In this document: positions 1 through 10,670 of the stretch, piece by piece | How positions within the stretch are numbered: position 1 is the stretch's first letter | How the letters are laid out: the number at the start of each line of letters is the position of its first letter | NCBI GenBank assembly: GCA_047967505.1 | Contig: CM106538.1 | DNA from: Dipteris shenzhenensis | Taxonomy: Eukaryota; Polypodiophyta; Polypodiopsida; Gleicheniales | Length of the DNA: 64,000 bases | Strand: one strand, 5' to 3' | The notes under the pieces: generated by a model | The model's database searches: none | What the model was told of the DNA's origin: nothing | Seen by the model: the letters and a program-made list of their open reading frames with translations, nothing else | Position numbers and translations under genes: made by a program

Positions 1-1374
1 CATGTCTGCATCCAACGTAAACATCCTGCCCTTCTTCTTTCCTTTTGCTATCAAGCGACCATTATTTTTCATATCCTCAACAAAGCATCCATGAGGATTA
101 AATCTAACCTGCAAGCCCTGCTCAACCATTTGACCAACAAAAACCAGGTTCTTGGTGATGTTCGGGACATGAAATACATCAGACAAGTATTTCTTTTTCC
201 CATCCTGCATAGACAAAGGAATTTTGCCAATCTGCACAAGAGGATGTGCAGTATCATCACTAGTCTCCACAAATCCTGGTTTTTCCATTTTTCTTGCATC
301 CTGCATCCATTCAGCGTGACCTGTCATGTGGTTTGACGCACCCGAGTCAACATACCACACATCATTGCTTTCTTCTGCACTTGTTACAGAATTTGTCATA
401 TGCTGCACCATAAACAAATGCTCATTTCTGTCATCGCCTTGTCTACTAGAGGATGCATAATTGCCTTGCTGCAATTTTCCACTCATAATGTCATTCTGCT
501 TTTTGTAGCAGTCTTTAGCCATATGACCCATTTTGCCACAATAGTAGCATTCAACATTGCTGTTTGCATTTTGGCTTCTCTGCCATCCACCACGGCCTCT
601 TTGGCTCCCCCTGCCTCTAGAGTTACCACGTCCTCCTGCATAGGACTGGTTTTCTTGCGTTTGCTGCATATTCTGATTTCTACCACGGCCTGCAAATCGG
701 CCTCCTCTACCTCTGCCTCTACCTCTGCCAGCATTTGAGTAGAAGACAGTTTCTTTTGAAGTTCCTGCTGAAGAAGATGCACCCCCATTTCTCTGCTCTT
801 CAGAAATTAGAAGAGCAATCAACTCCTCAAAATCAGGAAAGTTTTCACGGACGGCAATGGATGTCCGGAAGTGTGCATAATCCTTTCCTAGACCATTCAA
901 GGTCACAGAAACCAAATCATCATCATCCACTGGCGACCCAATGGAAGCAAGTGCATCTGCAATTTTCTTCACTTTCATGTGGTAGTCATTTATGCTCAAA
1001 TTTTCTCTCTGCACATTGTGCAACTCCTGTTTGAGTTGCATTTTCCTGGCTTGAGTATTTGTGCTATACATTTTTGCCAAAGTATCCCATGCCTCCTTTG
1101 GTGTATTTGCATCCTGAATATGCACAATCATGGAGTCCGAAATACTGATAGACAGCCAGTACATAACTTTCCTGGCTCTCTCATGCCATCCTTTGAATGC
1201 CTGCATTTCCTGTTGACTGGGAACATTAGGAAGAACAGGTTCTTCTTCATTTCCTGTAATGAATTCCCAATAGCCTTTTCCCATCAAGAAATTCGTCATT
1301 CTAAACTTCCATGCCTGGAAGTTATTCTTGTCAAGCTTTTCAGTGACAATCTGTGAAAGAGAATCAGATGCCAT
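1..1374 (-). CDS. Ty1/copia gag-protease polyprotein, N-terminal 458 codons (runs off window)
   Basis: Reading the minus strand from ATG at 1374, the frame stays open for 458 codons to the window edge, so this is the front of a larger gag-pol ORF. Gag (capsid-like) comes first, starting MASDSLSQIVTEKLDKNNF with the UBN2-type pattern of copia gag. It is followed by a Gly/Arg-rich RGG-like stretch (about residues 230-270), then a CCHC zinc knuckle CYYCGKMGHMAKDC for nucleic-acid binding. The aspartic protease motif WYVDSGASNHMTG follows at about residue 343, with the catalytic DSG intact. No stop or frameshift was seen, so this copy is the best preserved in the window and could be recently active. 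Integrase, RT and RNase H would lie left of position 1. Its LTR and PBS are immediately upstream at 1861-2160. Confidence 0.9.
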   Translation of the reverse strand, partial: MASDSLSQIVTEKLDKNNFQAWKFRMTNFLMGKGYWEFITGNEEEPVLPNVPSQQEMQAFKGWHERARKVMYWLSISISDSMIVHIQDANTPKEAWDTLAKMYSTNTQARKMQLKQELHNVQRENLSINDYHMKVKKIADALASIGSPVDDDDLVSVTLNGLGKDYAHFRTSIAVRENFPDFEELIALLISEEQRNGGASSSAGTSKETVFYSNAGRGRGRGRGGRFAGRGRNQNMQQTQENQSYAGGRGNSRGRGSQRGRGGWQRSQNANSNVECYYCGKMGHMAKDCYKKQNDIMSGKLQQGNYASSSRQGDDRNEHLFMVQHMTNSVTSAEESNDVWYVDSGASNHMTGHAEWMQDARKMEKPGFVETSDDTAHPLVQIGKIPLSMQDGKKKYLSDVFHVPNITKNLVFVGQMVEQGLQVRFNPHGCFVEDMKNNGRLIAKGKKKGRMFTLDADM

Positions 1375-1860
1375 TACAAAATACTGCAAAATATTCTGTC
1401 ACTGCAAAAAAACACAGCTTTTGCCTCACACGGGCAGATCTACAAAACTGACAAAAGTGGTATTTCACCACACAGTCACTTTCTAGTGACGATTTTGCAT
1501 CAACAGGCAACAGGCATGAATCTGCAACTCCCAATATCTCTGCACACAGGCATACGATGCGATTTCTGCGGCACCTTTCCACCGACTAGTCGCGCAGTGG
1601 TCGTACAGCAAAAAACAAGGCCTTTTTCTGAGTGCCTGCAAAAAACTTCCGCCTTCAAAACGGGCCCCGAAACGGCCTCAAATACTGCGCTCTCGCCACA
1701 CCGCGAAGGGCGTCTCAATCTGAAACAGTGCACTCCTGCACTTCTGGCTGTGCTACCTGCAGAGATTTGCTCCCAATCTCGAAATAGGAAAGCAACACTT
1801 GTCCTCTTACCAGGACAGCACGAACTTGGCTTGCTTTCTTGAGCTCCTTACCAGGAACAA

Positions 1861-1873
1861 GGCTCTGATACCA
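1861..1873 (-). other. Primer-binding site of the copia element at 1-2160
   Basis: On the minus strand this reads TGGTATCAGAGCC, the complement of the 3' end of plant initiator Met-tRNA and the usual minus-strand primer of Ty1/copia elements. It lies directly next to the inferred LTR end at 1874. The 486 bases between it and the gag ATG form the untranslated leader. Confidence 0.85.
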
Positions 1874-2160
1874 TGTGAAGATTGTGGGAGAGAGGGAAGG
1901 AGTCTCACTTGCGGCTTTCTCACATGCACAATGGGGGAATACACACTAAGGTGGAGGCTGAAAACAATTTTCCTCTTCTTAGTTGTGTAAGCCAAAAGAA
2001 CACTCGTACAAAGAAATAGAAGAACCCTATATGTGGGTCTCAAACCAAACTCAACTAACTAAGGTGGCATACTAACTGAGCCACAAACTAGAGTAGATAA
2101 GGATAGCTATCATCCAGCTATTATTCGTGGGCGGTGTACCAACCGCATCTCCAGCTAACA
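1874..2160 (-). repeat. 5' LTR of the minus-strand copia element
   Basis: The inner end is fixed by the PBS. On the minus strand the LTR ends ...CTTCACA at 1874. The outer end is placed at 2160, where the minus strand begins TGTTAGCTGG, giving a 287-bp TG...CA unit. The outer boundary is inferred, because no second LTR is in the window to align. Confidence 0.55.
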
Positions 2161-2756
2161 AGTCGGTGACATAAGTACACAATGGTCACCCTGGCATATC
2201 TCGAGTGGAGCTCGATATCTCAACACATCATGGGTAAATGACTCATGTGAGAAATCTCTAAATATATGCATAGATTCCCTTTCACTCAATGTGCAATGTC
2301 CTACCCTATGGGATTCTTCTAATGTGGAATAAGCCATAATCCTACGGGGATTGTTAATATCTAAGTTTTCATGCGCATGAACACTTCTATAAGGATCTTT
2401 TATATCTTTATCTTCTTGAACATTTTTCTTGACAGTAGTTATTAATTGAGAAGCGCCTCTCAAGTACCCATATGGAAAACAATATAAGTTGTGTCATTTA
2501 TATATTAAACAAACTTTCAAATAAATTGTGTCAATTAAAATAAAGCAATCTAGGGGTGCAAGGATTATGTGTCTTCCTTAGTGCTCTTCATATCATTGCA
2601 AATTGCATTTATAGATATTTTGAACACATAAGAAAAGTTTAACATTCGATATAAAAAGACTATGCTAACAATAACAACTAATATCAAACTAATAAAGAGA
2701 AAATACAAATCATCAATTGTACCAAAAATAAATGTCAAATATTTCATATATCATCA
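2161..2756. other. AT-rich intergenic DNA, no gene recognised
   Basis: No coding pattern that I recognise. The short minus frame at 2155-2463 has no family resemblance and no supporting signals. Confidence 0.5.
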
Positions 2757-3126
2757 CTATCTTGTATCATTACCTCTAGTATGGTCTTCATCATCTAAAC
2801 TCCTTGGAGATGTTGGATGATGTTTCTTTGCTTCGTTGTATATTTGTTTTAGAAGCTCAACACTTGTTATTGGAGTTGCCTCGATGGATGCCTCACTTTT
2901 AGGAGTGTCTATTCCCATCCACACCGAGGGGGTTATAGGTGGTGGACTCGAATGCCACAAGGTGTCCTTGATATTGTACTGCAGAGGCTCGGCCATAGGT
3001 CTACATCCAATTGATGTCTGTTTGCAGACTTTTGGGCATCCAAACCCATGGCGTGAGTTCCTCGGGCTTTCCAATTTGCATCACTTCATCGTCTGTTGGG
3101 TAATTAAGGGACTCAGTGTGATGCAT
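2757..3126 (-). pseudogene. Unrecognised coding-like region with one frame break
   Basis: A minus-strand frame from ATG at 3126 starts MHHTESLNYPTDDEVMQIG and continues for about 40 codons with ordinary protein composition (PEELTPWVWMPKSL). After a stop near 3003 the reading shifts to another frame with RPMAEPLQYNIKDTLWHS, ending at the stop at 2757 after an acidic, Ser/Pro-rich tail. The sense-like composition on both sides suggests one small protein broken by an indel. I recognise no domain. It lies just outside the copia LTR that begins at 3289 and could be a host gene fragment or part of an unknown element. Confidence 0.3.
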
Positions 3127-3288
3127 CACCAGACTTGAAAATTGAGGAAGATGGGATGGGCGGCTAAGGTCTAGAGATCGAAGGGGCAGAGAAGAGATAG
3201 AGTAGTGGGTTGGAGATCTAAAGAGAAGTATTTTTAGATATCAATGCTCCACTCTCGTGTAACTATGCAGGAGCCAGCTAATTCTACT

Positions 3289-3964
3289 TGTAAGCCCCCC
3301 ATATGAGGAGAAGGCATTTGAGTAGCTCGGTTATCCGGTAGGTCCTAGTTTGGACACCAGATGGGGGCCATGTGTGGCCTGATGGCTGGACGGCTTCAGA
3401 TAGAGTTGGCACACTGCCAACTAGGCTACATGCAAGTGTGGGAAGGCATCCCATGACTGACCGCACTGAGGGTAGATGGAGCATTTCCTGGGGCAACCCA
3501 CTCTTGGGTTGCGGGGCCCGTTTGGAGCCCCAGATGATCCTGGATGGCTCTGGGCCGAATGGAGATCGTAGGCTAGTTGCTCTATTCTACGCCACAGTTC
3601 TAACGTGTGGTCGGTGGCCTATTTTGGGACCAACCTCCAGTCGGCTGTTTTGGGCCGACTGGGTCGGTCTCCCAATTGGGTCTAACCGACTACGACTAGT
3701 GGCTATATAAGAGCAAGCTCGTGAAGCCCATATTTATCACTGGCTATAGCAACCCATATTCCTTAGCATCCAGCCTCCGTCCTCTACTATTTCCAGCATG
3801 CCATCAAAGCTTCACACACAGGAGTGCACGGTTGGGAGGCAGTGCCATCTATTGTATCAGTTTTACAGTAATCAAATTTTTTATTCTCCATACTATCTGC
3901 TTTTCTCTCTTGCATACGAGATCCTATTATTTGTTGAGCACAGACGTTGTATTGTTTTCTTACA
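3289..3964 (+). repeat. 5' LTR with TATA box
   Basis: This 676-bp unit begins TGTAAG and ends CTTACA, a perfect 6-bp terminal inverted repeat, and is followed at once by a PBS. A TATA box (CTATATAAG) at about 3703-3711 would place the transcription start, and so the U3/R border, near 3735. No partner LTR is present in the window. Confidence 0.8.
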
Positions 3965-3976
3965 TGGTATCAAAGC
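3965..3976 (+). other. Primer-binding site (initiator Met-tRNA type)
   Basis: TGGTATCAAAGC directly abuts the LTR end CTTACA. It differs from the usual TGGTATCAGAGC at one base. Confidence 0.85.
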
Positions 3977-4034
3977 TTGGGCTCTAGCAAGAAGATTTGG
4001 TAGTGTGTTTCTATTTGCGAGCAGATTGTGAGAG

Positions 4035-5103
4035 ATGGCCCAGCCCATAAGACTATAAATCCCACCGTTCGACGAAAGCGAAAAGTTGGACGGCACTAAC
4101 TATCCACTCTGGAAGTTCAAGATGAAGACCATCCTAAGCGCATATGAGCTTTGGGATACTGCTACTGGGGTGGACGTGAAGCTGATTGCAAGAATCTAGC
4201 CAATGCAGGACAACAGATAGTACCAACTCGGGTCAGATTCTCGCGTGGACAAGAAGAAATGCAGATACACTGTGTTCTATTGTCTGTAGTGTAAGTGATT
4301 CTATCATGGCATTAATTCAACATATCACCATAGCGGAGGAGGCATGGACAGTCTTGAAAAATCAATACAAGACCACGAATCAAATGCGGATTCAGAATCT
4401 GGAGACTCAACTCACAAACGAGAAACTTTCTGAGTCTAAAACGGCAGAGAAGTTCATCACCAGGGTGAAGAATCTGCGCGATCAGATGACTGCGATTAGC
4501 ATCACCATCACCAACGAGAATCTAGCACGAAGGTGCATACGGATTCTCCATCCAAAGTACGATGGTCTTGTTATGGCACTGAATACAGAGAAGAGAAATC
4601 CACCCCTCAACTTTGAGGATTTCAGCGCAATGCTTCTAGAGGAGGAGATGCGTCAAAAGATGAGGACTAGAGAAGATTCGGCTTTCTCGGCTGGATCAAA
4701 GAAAGGTAAGGGTAAGGACTCTGGTAACCCATCTTCTTCTGATGATAAAAAGAGAAAGAAGAAGATCAAGTGCTTCTATTGCAACAAGGTAAGGCACAAG
4801 CATAATGAGTGCCAGAAGAAGATTGCAGATGAGAAGAACCGAGTAAAGAAAGAGTCCAGCAACAACGCGCAGGTAGTACCAGTAGAGCTGTTCATAGCAA
4901 TTGAGGAGATTTGCACGGAGGCAATTCATGTACCTGTGGATGAACCTTGGATTATTGAAAGTGGTGCATCGTGCCACATGACTAGTCGGAAGGATTGGTA
5001 TACCTCTCTACATCCGGTAGGGAATGACATCCTGGTAGCAGTCAGAAATGATGCAAAATGTCCAGCAAAAGAAAAAGGTACGATTGCATGTCAAATGGAG
5101 TTG
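4035..5103 (+). pseudogene. copia gag-protease, broken
   Basis: The gag ATG is at 4035, 58 bases after the PBS, but a TAA stop follows at 4056. The next codons still show the gag N-terminus (LDGTNYPLWKFKMKTIL). A frameshift near 4190 moves gag into the frame read as TLCSIVCSVSDSIMALIQHI, which stays open to 5106. It includes the CCHC knuckle CFYCNKVRHKHNEC, with its canonical Gly replaced by Arg, and the protease site WIIESGASCHMTS. There the catalytic Asp of DSGA is Glu, which should abolish aspartic protease activity. A second frameshift near 5100 separates it from integrase. All three lesions point to a dead copy. Confidence 0.88.
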
Positions 5104-6115
5104 TAAAATAGTTATCCCCGATGTTCTTTATGTGCTAGATATCAAAAGGAACTTGTTGTCCATTTCTGCGATCACGGATCGGGACCTCAAAGTTCACTTC
5201 GATAAGAATGGTGCACAGATTTTGGATCTTCAAGGGAAGGTCATTGGTAAAGGTACATGGCGCAACAACATCTACAAACTCTCAGCTTTTAGTGCTCGAG
5301 CCAATGTGAGCAACACTAAGCTGTGGCATGAGAGGTTTGGTCATCTAAACCTTAGTTCTTTAAAGGAGGTGCATAAAAGTGGAATGATTACAGACCTACC
5401 AGAAATTATAGATGTGCCCGATGTATGTGAAGCTTGCATGATGGGCAAGCAGCATCGGCAGCCCTTTCCTAAAGAGGCCAGCAGGGCAAAGGCTCCTCTA
5501 GAGCTCGTTCACACGGACCTCTGCAGAAAGATGGAGACGGAAGCTTTGGGTGGTTCCTATGACTTCATGATGCTGATCGACAACTACAATAGAAGGATAT
5601 GGATATACTTCCTGAAGACTAAAGATGAGGCTTTTAGTAAGTTCAAAGAATGGCATGTAATGGTCGAGAAAGAAACGGGGAGGAAGGTGAAGAAGTTGAG
5701 ATCAGACAGAGGTGGTGGGTTCACATCAAGTGAATTCAAAAGTTACTGCAAAAGTCACGGGATGAAAAGGCAGAAACCCCCGCCACATACATCACAGCAA
5801 AATGGAGTAGCAGAGTGCAAGATGCGCGTCATCTATGAAATGGGTAGGAGTATGATAAAAGGGAAAGATTTGCCAAAGACTTTCTGGGCATGTAACACGG
5901 TAGTTTACATTCTGAATCATAGCTACACGAAGGCTGTGAACAGGATGACTCCACTGCAGGCCTTTTCTGGTAAGAAACCTTCAGCTGCACATTTCAGAGT
6001 TTTTGGATGTGACTGTTTTGTGCATGTCCCTAATGCTAACAGGACCAAATGGGAACCCCAAAGAGCCGGAAGTGTATTTTCTTGGGCTACAGTGAAGAGG
6101 CAAAGTGAAAGGGAG
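5103..6115 (+). pseudogene. copia GAG-pre-integrase and integrase core, 3'-truncated
   Basis: The frame open to 6256 contains the pre-integrase segment IPDVLYVLDIKRNLLSISA. The HHCC zinc-binding region follows (LWHERFGHLN then CEACMMGKQH), and then the DDE core. The first Asp is in ELVHTDL, the second in KLRSDRGGGF (family usually RSDNGGEF), and the Glu is in QQNGVAECK. All three catalytic acids survive, but neighbours such as IDNYNR for IDDYSR are changed. Homology ends in the C-terminal integrase segment (VFGCDCFVHVPNANRTKW). The last roughly 45 codons to 6256 are Gly/Glu-rich read-through of the purine tract and are not copia. Confidence 0.88.
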
Positions 6116-6690
6116 GGGGTTAATATGGAGGGAAGGAGTAAGCTAGTCAAGGGAGTCAGGGAGGTGAAAAACGAGGAGCCTGATGAAGCAGAAGCGGGAG
6201 GGACAGTGGGTGCGCAGTTGGAGGAAGGCAGACCGCAATGCAAGGAGCAAAGCTAAGAGAAGGCAGCACGTATGAGAAATAGGGGGGTATTTAGAGTTTA
6301 ATAAATATGGAGGAGTAGGGGGAATAGGGGGGATAGAGGAAGATAGGGGAACGTAGGAAAGATAGGTAATAATTAAGGGAACATTAGGGGAATATAGGGA
6401 AATGAATCAATAGGGATAAATAGGAGAATATGAAAATTAGGAACTAGGAGAAATAGGGAATTTAGAAAAATAGGAAAATTAGGAAATTGGGGAGATTAGG
6501 GAGATAGGAAAGTAGGAAATTAGGAAAAATAGGAAAATATGGTGATTAAAGAAAAGAAAGGAAAATAGGAAAAATAGGAATAGGGAAAAATGACAAAGGG
6601 GGGTGGGAAAATTAGGGGAAAATAGGGAGTGTTAATGAGAGAAAGGAAAAAGAGTGTGAATGAAAGGGGGGAAGGGGGGGGGGGATTTTT
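6116..6690 (+). repeat. Polypurine, GGGAATAGG-like simple-sequence tract
   Basis: About 570 bases made almost only of A and G with scattered T, built from drifting variants of AGGAAAATAGG and GGGGGATAG, ending in a G run and an A/T run at 6675-6695. No coding meaning. The same composition on the opposite strand recurs on a larger scale at 52080-54050. Confidence 0.8.
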
Positions 6691-6700
6691 TTTTAAGGAA

Positions 6701-6701
<1 letters not shown>

Positions 6702-6746
<45 letters not shown>

Positions 6747-7075
6747 TGGAGGGGAATGCAAGAAAGGAGGGAGCTAGGGAGGCTAAATAGCAATGGCGAT
6801 GAAGAAAGAGCAAAAAAATATTAGGATAGACACGGAGAGGGAAAAACTGAACTAAGAACCATTTTTACAAAAGATATTAGAGGGGAGAGAGAGAGAGAGA
6901 GAGAGAAGCAATGATTTTTCTATCTATATAATAAAGCTACATTTGCATCAGTTAAGACAAGCTACATGTTTTGAAATAATCAATTTTTGATCTTATAATT
7001 CGTAGATGTTTAGGTTATTGGGAGGGAAATTTGAACTAAGAACCTTTTAGTAAAAGATAATGGAGGAGAGACAAA

Positions 7076-7111
<36 letters not shown>

Positions 7112-7124
7112 CAGAGACAGAGAT

Positions 7125-7198
<74 letters not shown>

Positions 7199-7417
7199 TA
7201 TAACGGTGACCTGAATTGAAATACGTTTTCAAAATCATCGAGAACATTCTGATCCTATAATTCGTGGACACTTGGATTCTTGGGAGTGGGAAACTAAACT
7301 ATGAGCCCTTGAATATTGTTGTCTTATTTCTTTTTTACCAATTTCCCTTGCTTTCTATTTGGAATTCTTTGCTTCCTTAGGACACATTGTGTGTGTGTGC
7401 ACATGCATGCGCACGCG

Positions 7418-7495
<78 letters not shown>

Positions 7496-7648
7496 TGCGT
7501 GTGTGTGTGTGTGTGTGTTTGCATCATTGAAGACAAGCTACATTTTTGGAATCATCAAAACCATTCTAATCTTATAATTCGTGGACACTGCTACTATAAT
7601 GGGAGGGGAAATTTGATTTAGGAACCATATTTTTCAAAAGATAATGGA

Positions 7649-7684
<36 letters not shown>

Positions 7685-8446
7685 ACAATTGATTTATCTA
7701 TCTATATGTTGAAGCTACATTTGCATCGTTTAAAACAAGCTACATTTTTCAAATCATCGAAACCACATTGTCCTTAAAATTTGTGGATGCTACTGCTATA
7801 TTGGGAGGCAAAAATTGAACTCATTGAAACCTCTCTAATCTTATAATTTGTGGACGGTGCTGTTGTATTGGGAGGGGGAAACTAATTTAAGAACCATATT
7901 TTTCAAAAGATAATGGAGGTGAGAGAGAGAGAGAGAGAGAGAATGGTGGCAAGAAGTGAAATAAGTTAGTCTATTAGTTAGAGAAGATTTAAATGGTTCT
8001 AAGGAGTTTAGATTAGATGATTTAGCATTTACTTACATAGAAGGGTAGCTCTATGTTTAGATTATATATTTACTTACATAGAGAGAGAGAGAGAGGACAA
8101 GCTACATGTTTGGATGATGCTACTTGAATGGGAGGGGAAATTTGATTTAAGAACCATATTTTTTCAAAAGATAATGGAGGCGAGAGAGAGAGACAGAGAG
8201 AGACACACACACAGCACAGATGGATTTATCTATCTATATGTTGAAGCTACATTTGCATCATTTAAGACAAGCTACATTTTTCAAATCATCGAAACGATTC
8301 TGATCTTATTATTTGTGGATGCTGCTGCTATATTGGGAGGCGAAAACTAAACTCATTGAAAACTCTCTAATCTTATAATTCGTGGACGTTGCTGCTGTAT
8401 TGGGAGGGAGAAACTGATTTAAGAACCATATTTTGAAATGATAATG

Positions 8447-8490
<44 letters not shown>

Positions 8491-8825
8491 TGGTGGCCAG
8501 AAGTGAAATAAGTTAGTCTATTAGTTAAAGAAGATTTAAATGTTTCTAAGGAGTTTAAATTAGATGTTTTAGCATTTACTTACATAGAAGGGTAGCTCTA
8601 TGTTTAGATTATATATTTACTTACATAGAGGGAGAGAGAGAGAGAGACATGTACGGTTCGCTTAGCTTTACTTTTTTTTTGGGGTTGTTTTTCTTGCAAG
8701 TGCTTCAATTTAATGTTGGACTAGCACTAGCTTCTCTTCACAACTTTTGTTTACCCAGGTAGGTGATTACTTTTTTTCCAATTGCCCTTGCTTTCTATTT
8801 GGAATTATTTGCTTCCTTAGGACAC

Positions 8826-8868
<43 letters not shown>

Positions 8869-9290
8869 ATCGTTTAAGACAAGCTACATTTTTAAAATCA
8901 TTGAAACCATTCCGATCTTATAATTCATGAATTCTTTGCTTCCTTAGGACACATTGTGTGTGTGTGTGTTTGCATCGTTTAAGACAAGCTACATTTTCAA
9001 AATCATTGAAACCATTCCGATGTTATAATTCGTGGACACTTAGATTCTTGGGAGAGGAAAACTGAACTAAGAACCATTTTTTCAAAAAGATAATGGAGGC
9101 AAGAGACACACACACACACACAAAGAAATCTTATAATTCGTGGATGATGCTGCTGTATTGGGAGGCAAAAACTAAACTCATTGAAACCTCTCTAATCTTA
9201 TAATTCGTGGAGGCTGCTTCTATTTTGGGAGGGGAAAACTGATTTAAGAACCATATTTTTCGAAAGATAATGGAGGCAAGAGAGAGAGAC

Positions 9291-9346
<56 letters not shown>

Positions 9347-9910
9347 TGGTGGCCGAAAGTGAAATAAGTTAGTCTATTATAGTTAGAGAAGATTTAAATG
9401 GTTCTAAGGAGTTTAGATTAGATGTTTTAGCATTTATTTACATAGATGGGTGGTGGGAGAGACAGAGACAGAGACAGAGAGACAGAGATAGAGACAGAGA
9501 CAAAGACAAAGAGAGAGAGAGAGAGAGAGAGAGAGTATATCAATGGATTTATCTATCTATATGTTGAAGCCAATTTTGCATCATGGAGGTTTCCACATAT
9601 GTTTGTCAAACCATTTATGTAGACTTCGATTCCAACTGACTAAATAAGGAATAAGGACATGCAAAATCAGTTGCCTCAATTGTGAGCCTCATATTATTCT
9701 TTGGCATTATGTGGCCCCATTGAGTTGACCTGACACAGATTTTTCCCCTGTAGCAAGACTTTAGTGCAGTATTATTTGCAACATATAAAAAGAGATGGAT
9801 AGAGAGAGAGACAGACAGACAAACAGACAGACAGACAAACAGAGAGAGAGGGAGAGAGGGAGGGAGGGAGAGAGGGAGAGAGAGAGAGAGAGAGGTAGAG
9901 AGAGAGAGGG
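6702..9910. repeat. Composite microsatellite/satellite block
   Basis: Long (GT)n, (GA)n and (GACA)n runs alternate with diverged copies of a unique-looking unit. Examples of the runs are 6702-6742, 7069-7193, 7387-7518, 8448-8489, 9278-9342, 9456-9536 and 9797-9910. The unit is recognised by GACAAGCTACATTT, then ATCTTATAATTCGTGGA, TTGGGAGGGGAAA and AAAGATAATGGAGG just before each GA run. At least eight full or partial copies occur between about 6930 and 9280. A second unit, GTGGCCAGAAGTGAAATAAG through ACTTACATAG, recurs near 7945, 8487 and 9345. Cys/Val- and Ser/Leu-repeat reading frames here are translation artefacts of the dinucleotide runs. Confidence 0.85.
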
Positions 9911-9919
9911 GACGAAAAA

Positions 9920-10545
9920 AATGTAATGGTAGGCCAGAAGTGAAATAAGTTAGTGTATTAGTTAGAGACATGGCCATGATGTGTTTGGACCAATAATCAT
10001 TAAAGGTAATTGTATCTTTCCTAGGAGCATCTTGATGAGCTGGCAGTACGTCTAGAGATAATAAGCTGGTACCCTCTGCCCTAAGTGATCTAATCTAACC
10101 TCCTTTTTGAGAAGTTAGCCTTGCTTCTCAAGGAGAGTAAAAGATTATGTTTCATGTCATGTGCAGTATAGCCATGAGAACTAAGCTCAAGAGGTGAGGC
10201 AATTGGATGATAGGTGGGGCTACACACACACACACACAGAGGGAGGGAGAGGGAGAGAGGGAAAATATAATGGTGGCCAGAAGTGAAATAAGTTAGTGTA
10301 TTAGTTAGAGACAAGTCCATGATGTGGTTGGATAAGTAAGCTCCAAAGTTAATTGTATCTTTCCCAGGAGCACCTTGATGAGCAGCCAGTATGTCTAGAG
10401 ACAAGCTTGCACCCTTGCCCTAAGTGATCAAATCTAACCTCTCAACGAGAGTAAAGGATTATGTATGTTTCATGTCATGTGCACTATAGCCATGAGAACT
10501 AACCTCCAGAGGTGAGGCGATTGGATATTAGGTGAAGCTACATCT
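9920..10545. repeat. Direct duplication of about 290 bp
   Basis: The segments at about 9920-10210 and 10268-10545 share the same sequence with substitutions and small indels. Both run from GGCCAGAAGTGAAATAAG, through TTGTATCTTTCC and CATGTCATGTGCA, to AGAGGTGAGGC. They are separated by an AC/GA run, as in the block to the left, which suggests the same local amplification. Confidence 0.8.
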
Positions 10546-10670
10546 CGAGAGAGTTTCCTCTACTTTTGAATCAAAGGCTATAGCCATTTGCTTTGCAATT
10601 AGAATTTCCATTCTGACACACCCCATGATGTCTACCTCCTTCTACCACATCCTTAGGCACTCTAAGCCAA

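Larger units (their letters stand above)
3289..6115 (+). mobile_element. 3'-truncated Ty1/copia retrotransposon
   Basis: The order on the plus strand is LTR, PBS, gag, protease, integrase, as expected for Ty1/copia (Pseudoviridae-type order, integrase before RT). The element stops about 6115, just after the integrase core, and passes into purine-rich simple sequence. RT, RNase H and the 3' LTR are absent, so no TSD can be checked. It has several frame breaks and cannot be autonomous. Confidence 0.9.

Noticed and set aside
1500-1842. Overlapping frames in the copia leader between gag and PBS
   Set aside because: They lie in the untranslated leader and have no family resemblance.
5923-6243. 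106-codon minus frame at the end of the copia integrase
   Set aside because: Antisense to the integrase C-terminus and purine tract; Ser/Leu/Pro-rich artefact.
7047-7621. Frames of repeated Ser-Leu, Cys-Val or His-Thr over the dinucleotide runs (also at 6520-6813, 48476-48735, 51677-51913 and 54426-54770)
   Set aside because: They are translations of (GA)n, (GT)n and (AC)n; no gene.
6930-9450. Regularly spaced repeats resembling a CRISPR array
   Set aside because: Units are long, unequal, bordered by microsatellites and in a plant-like genome; no Cas genes.
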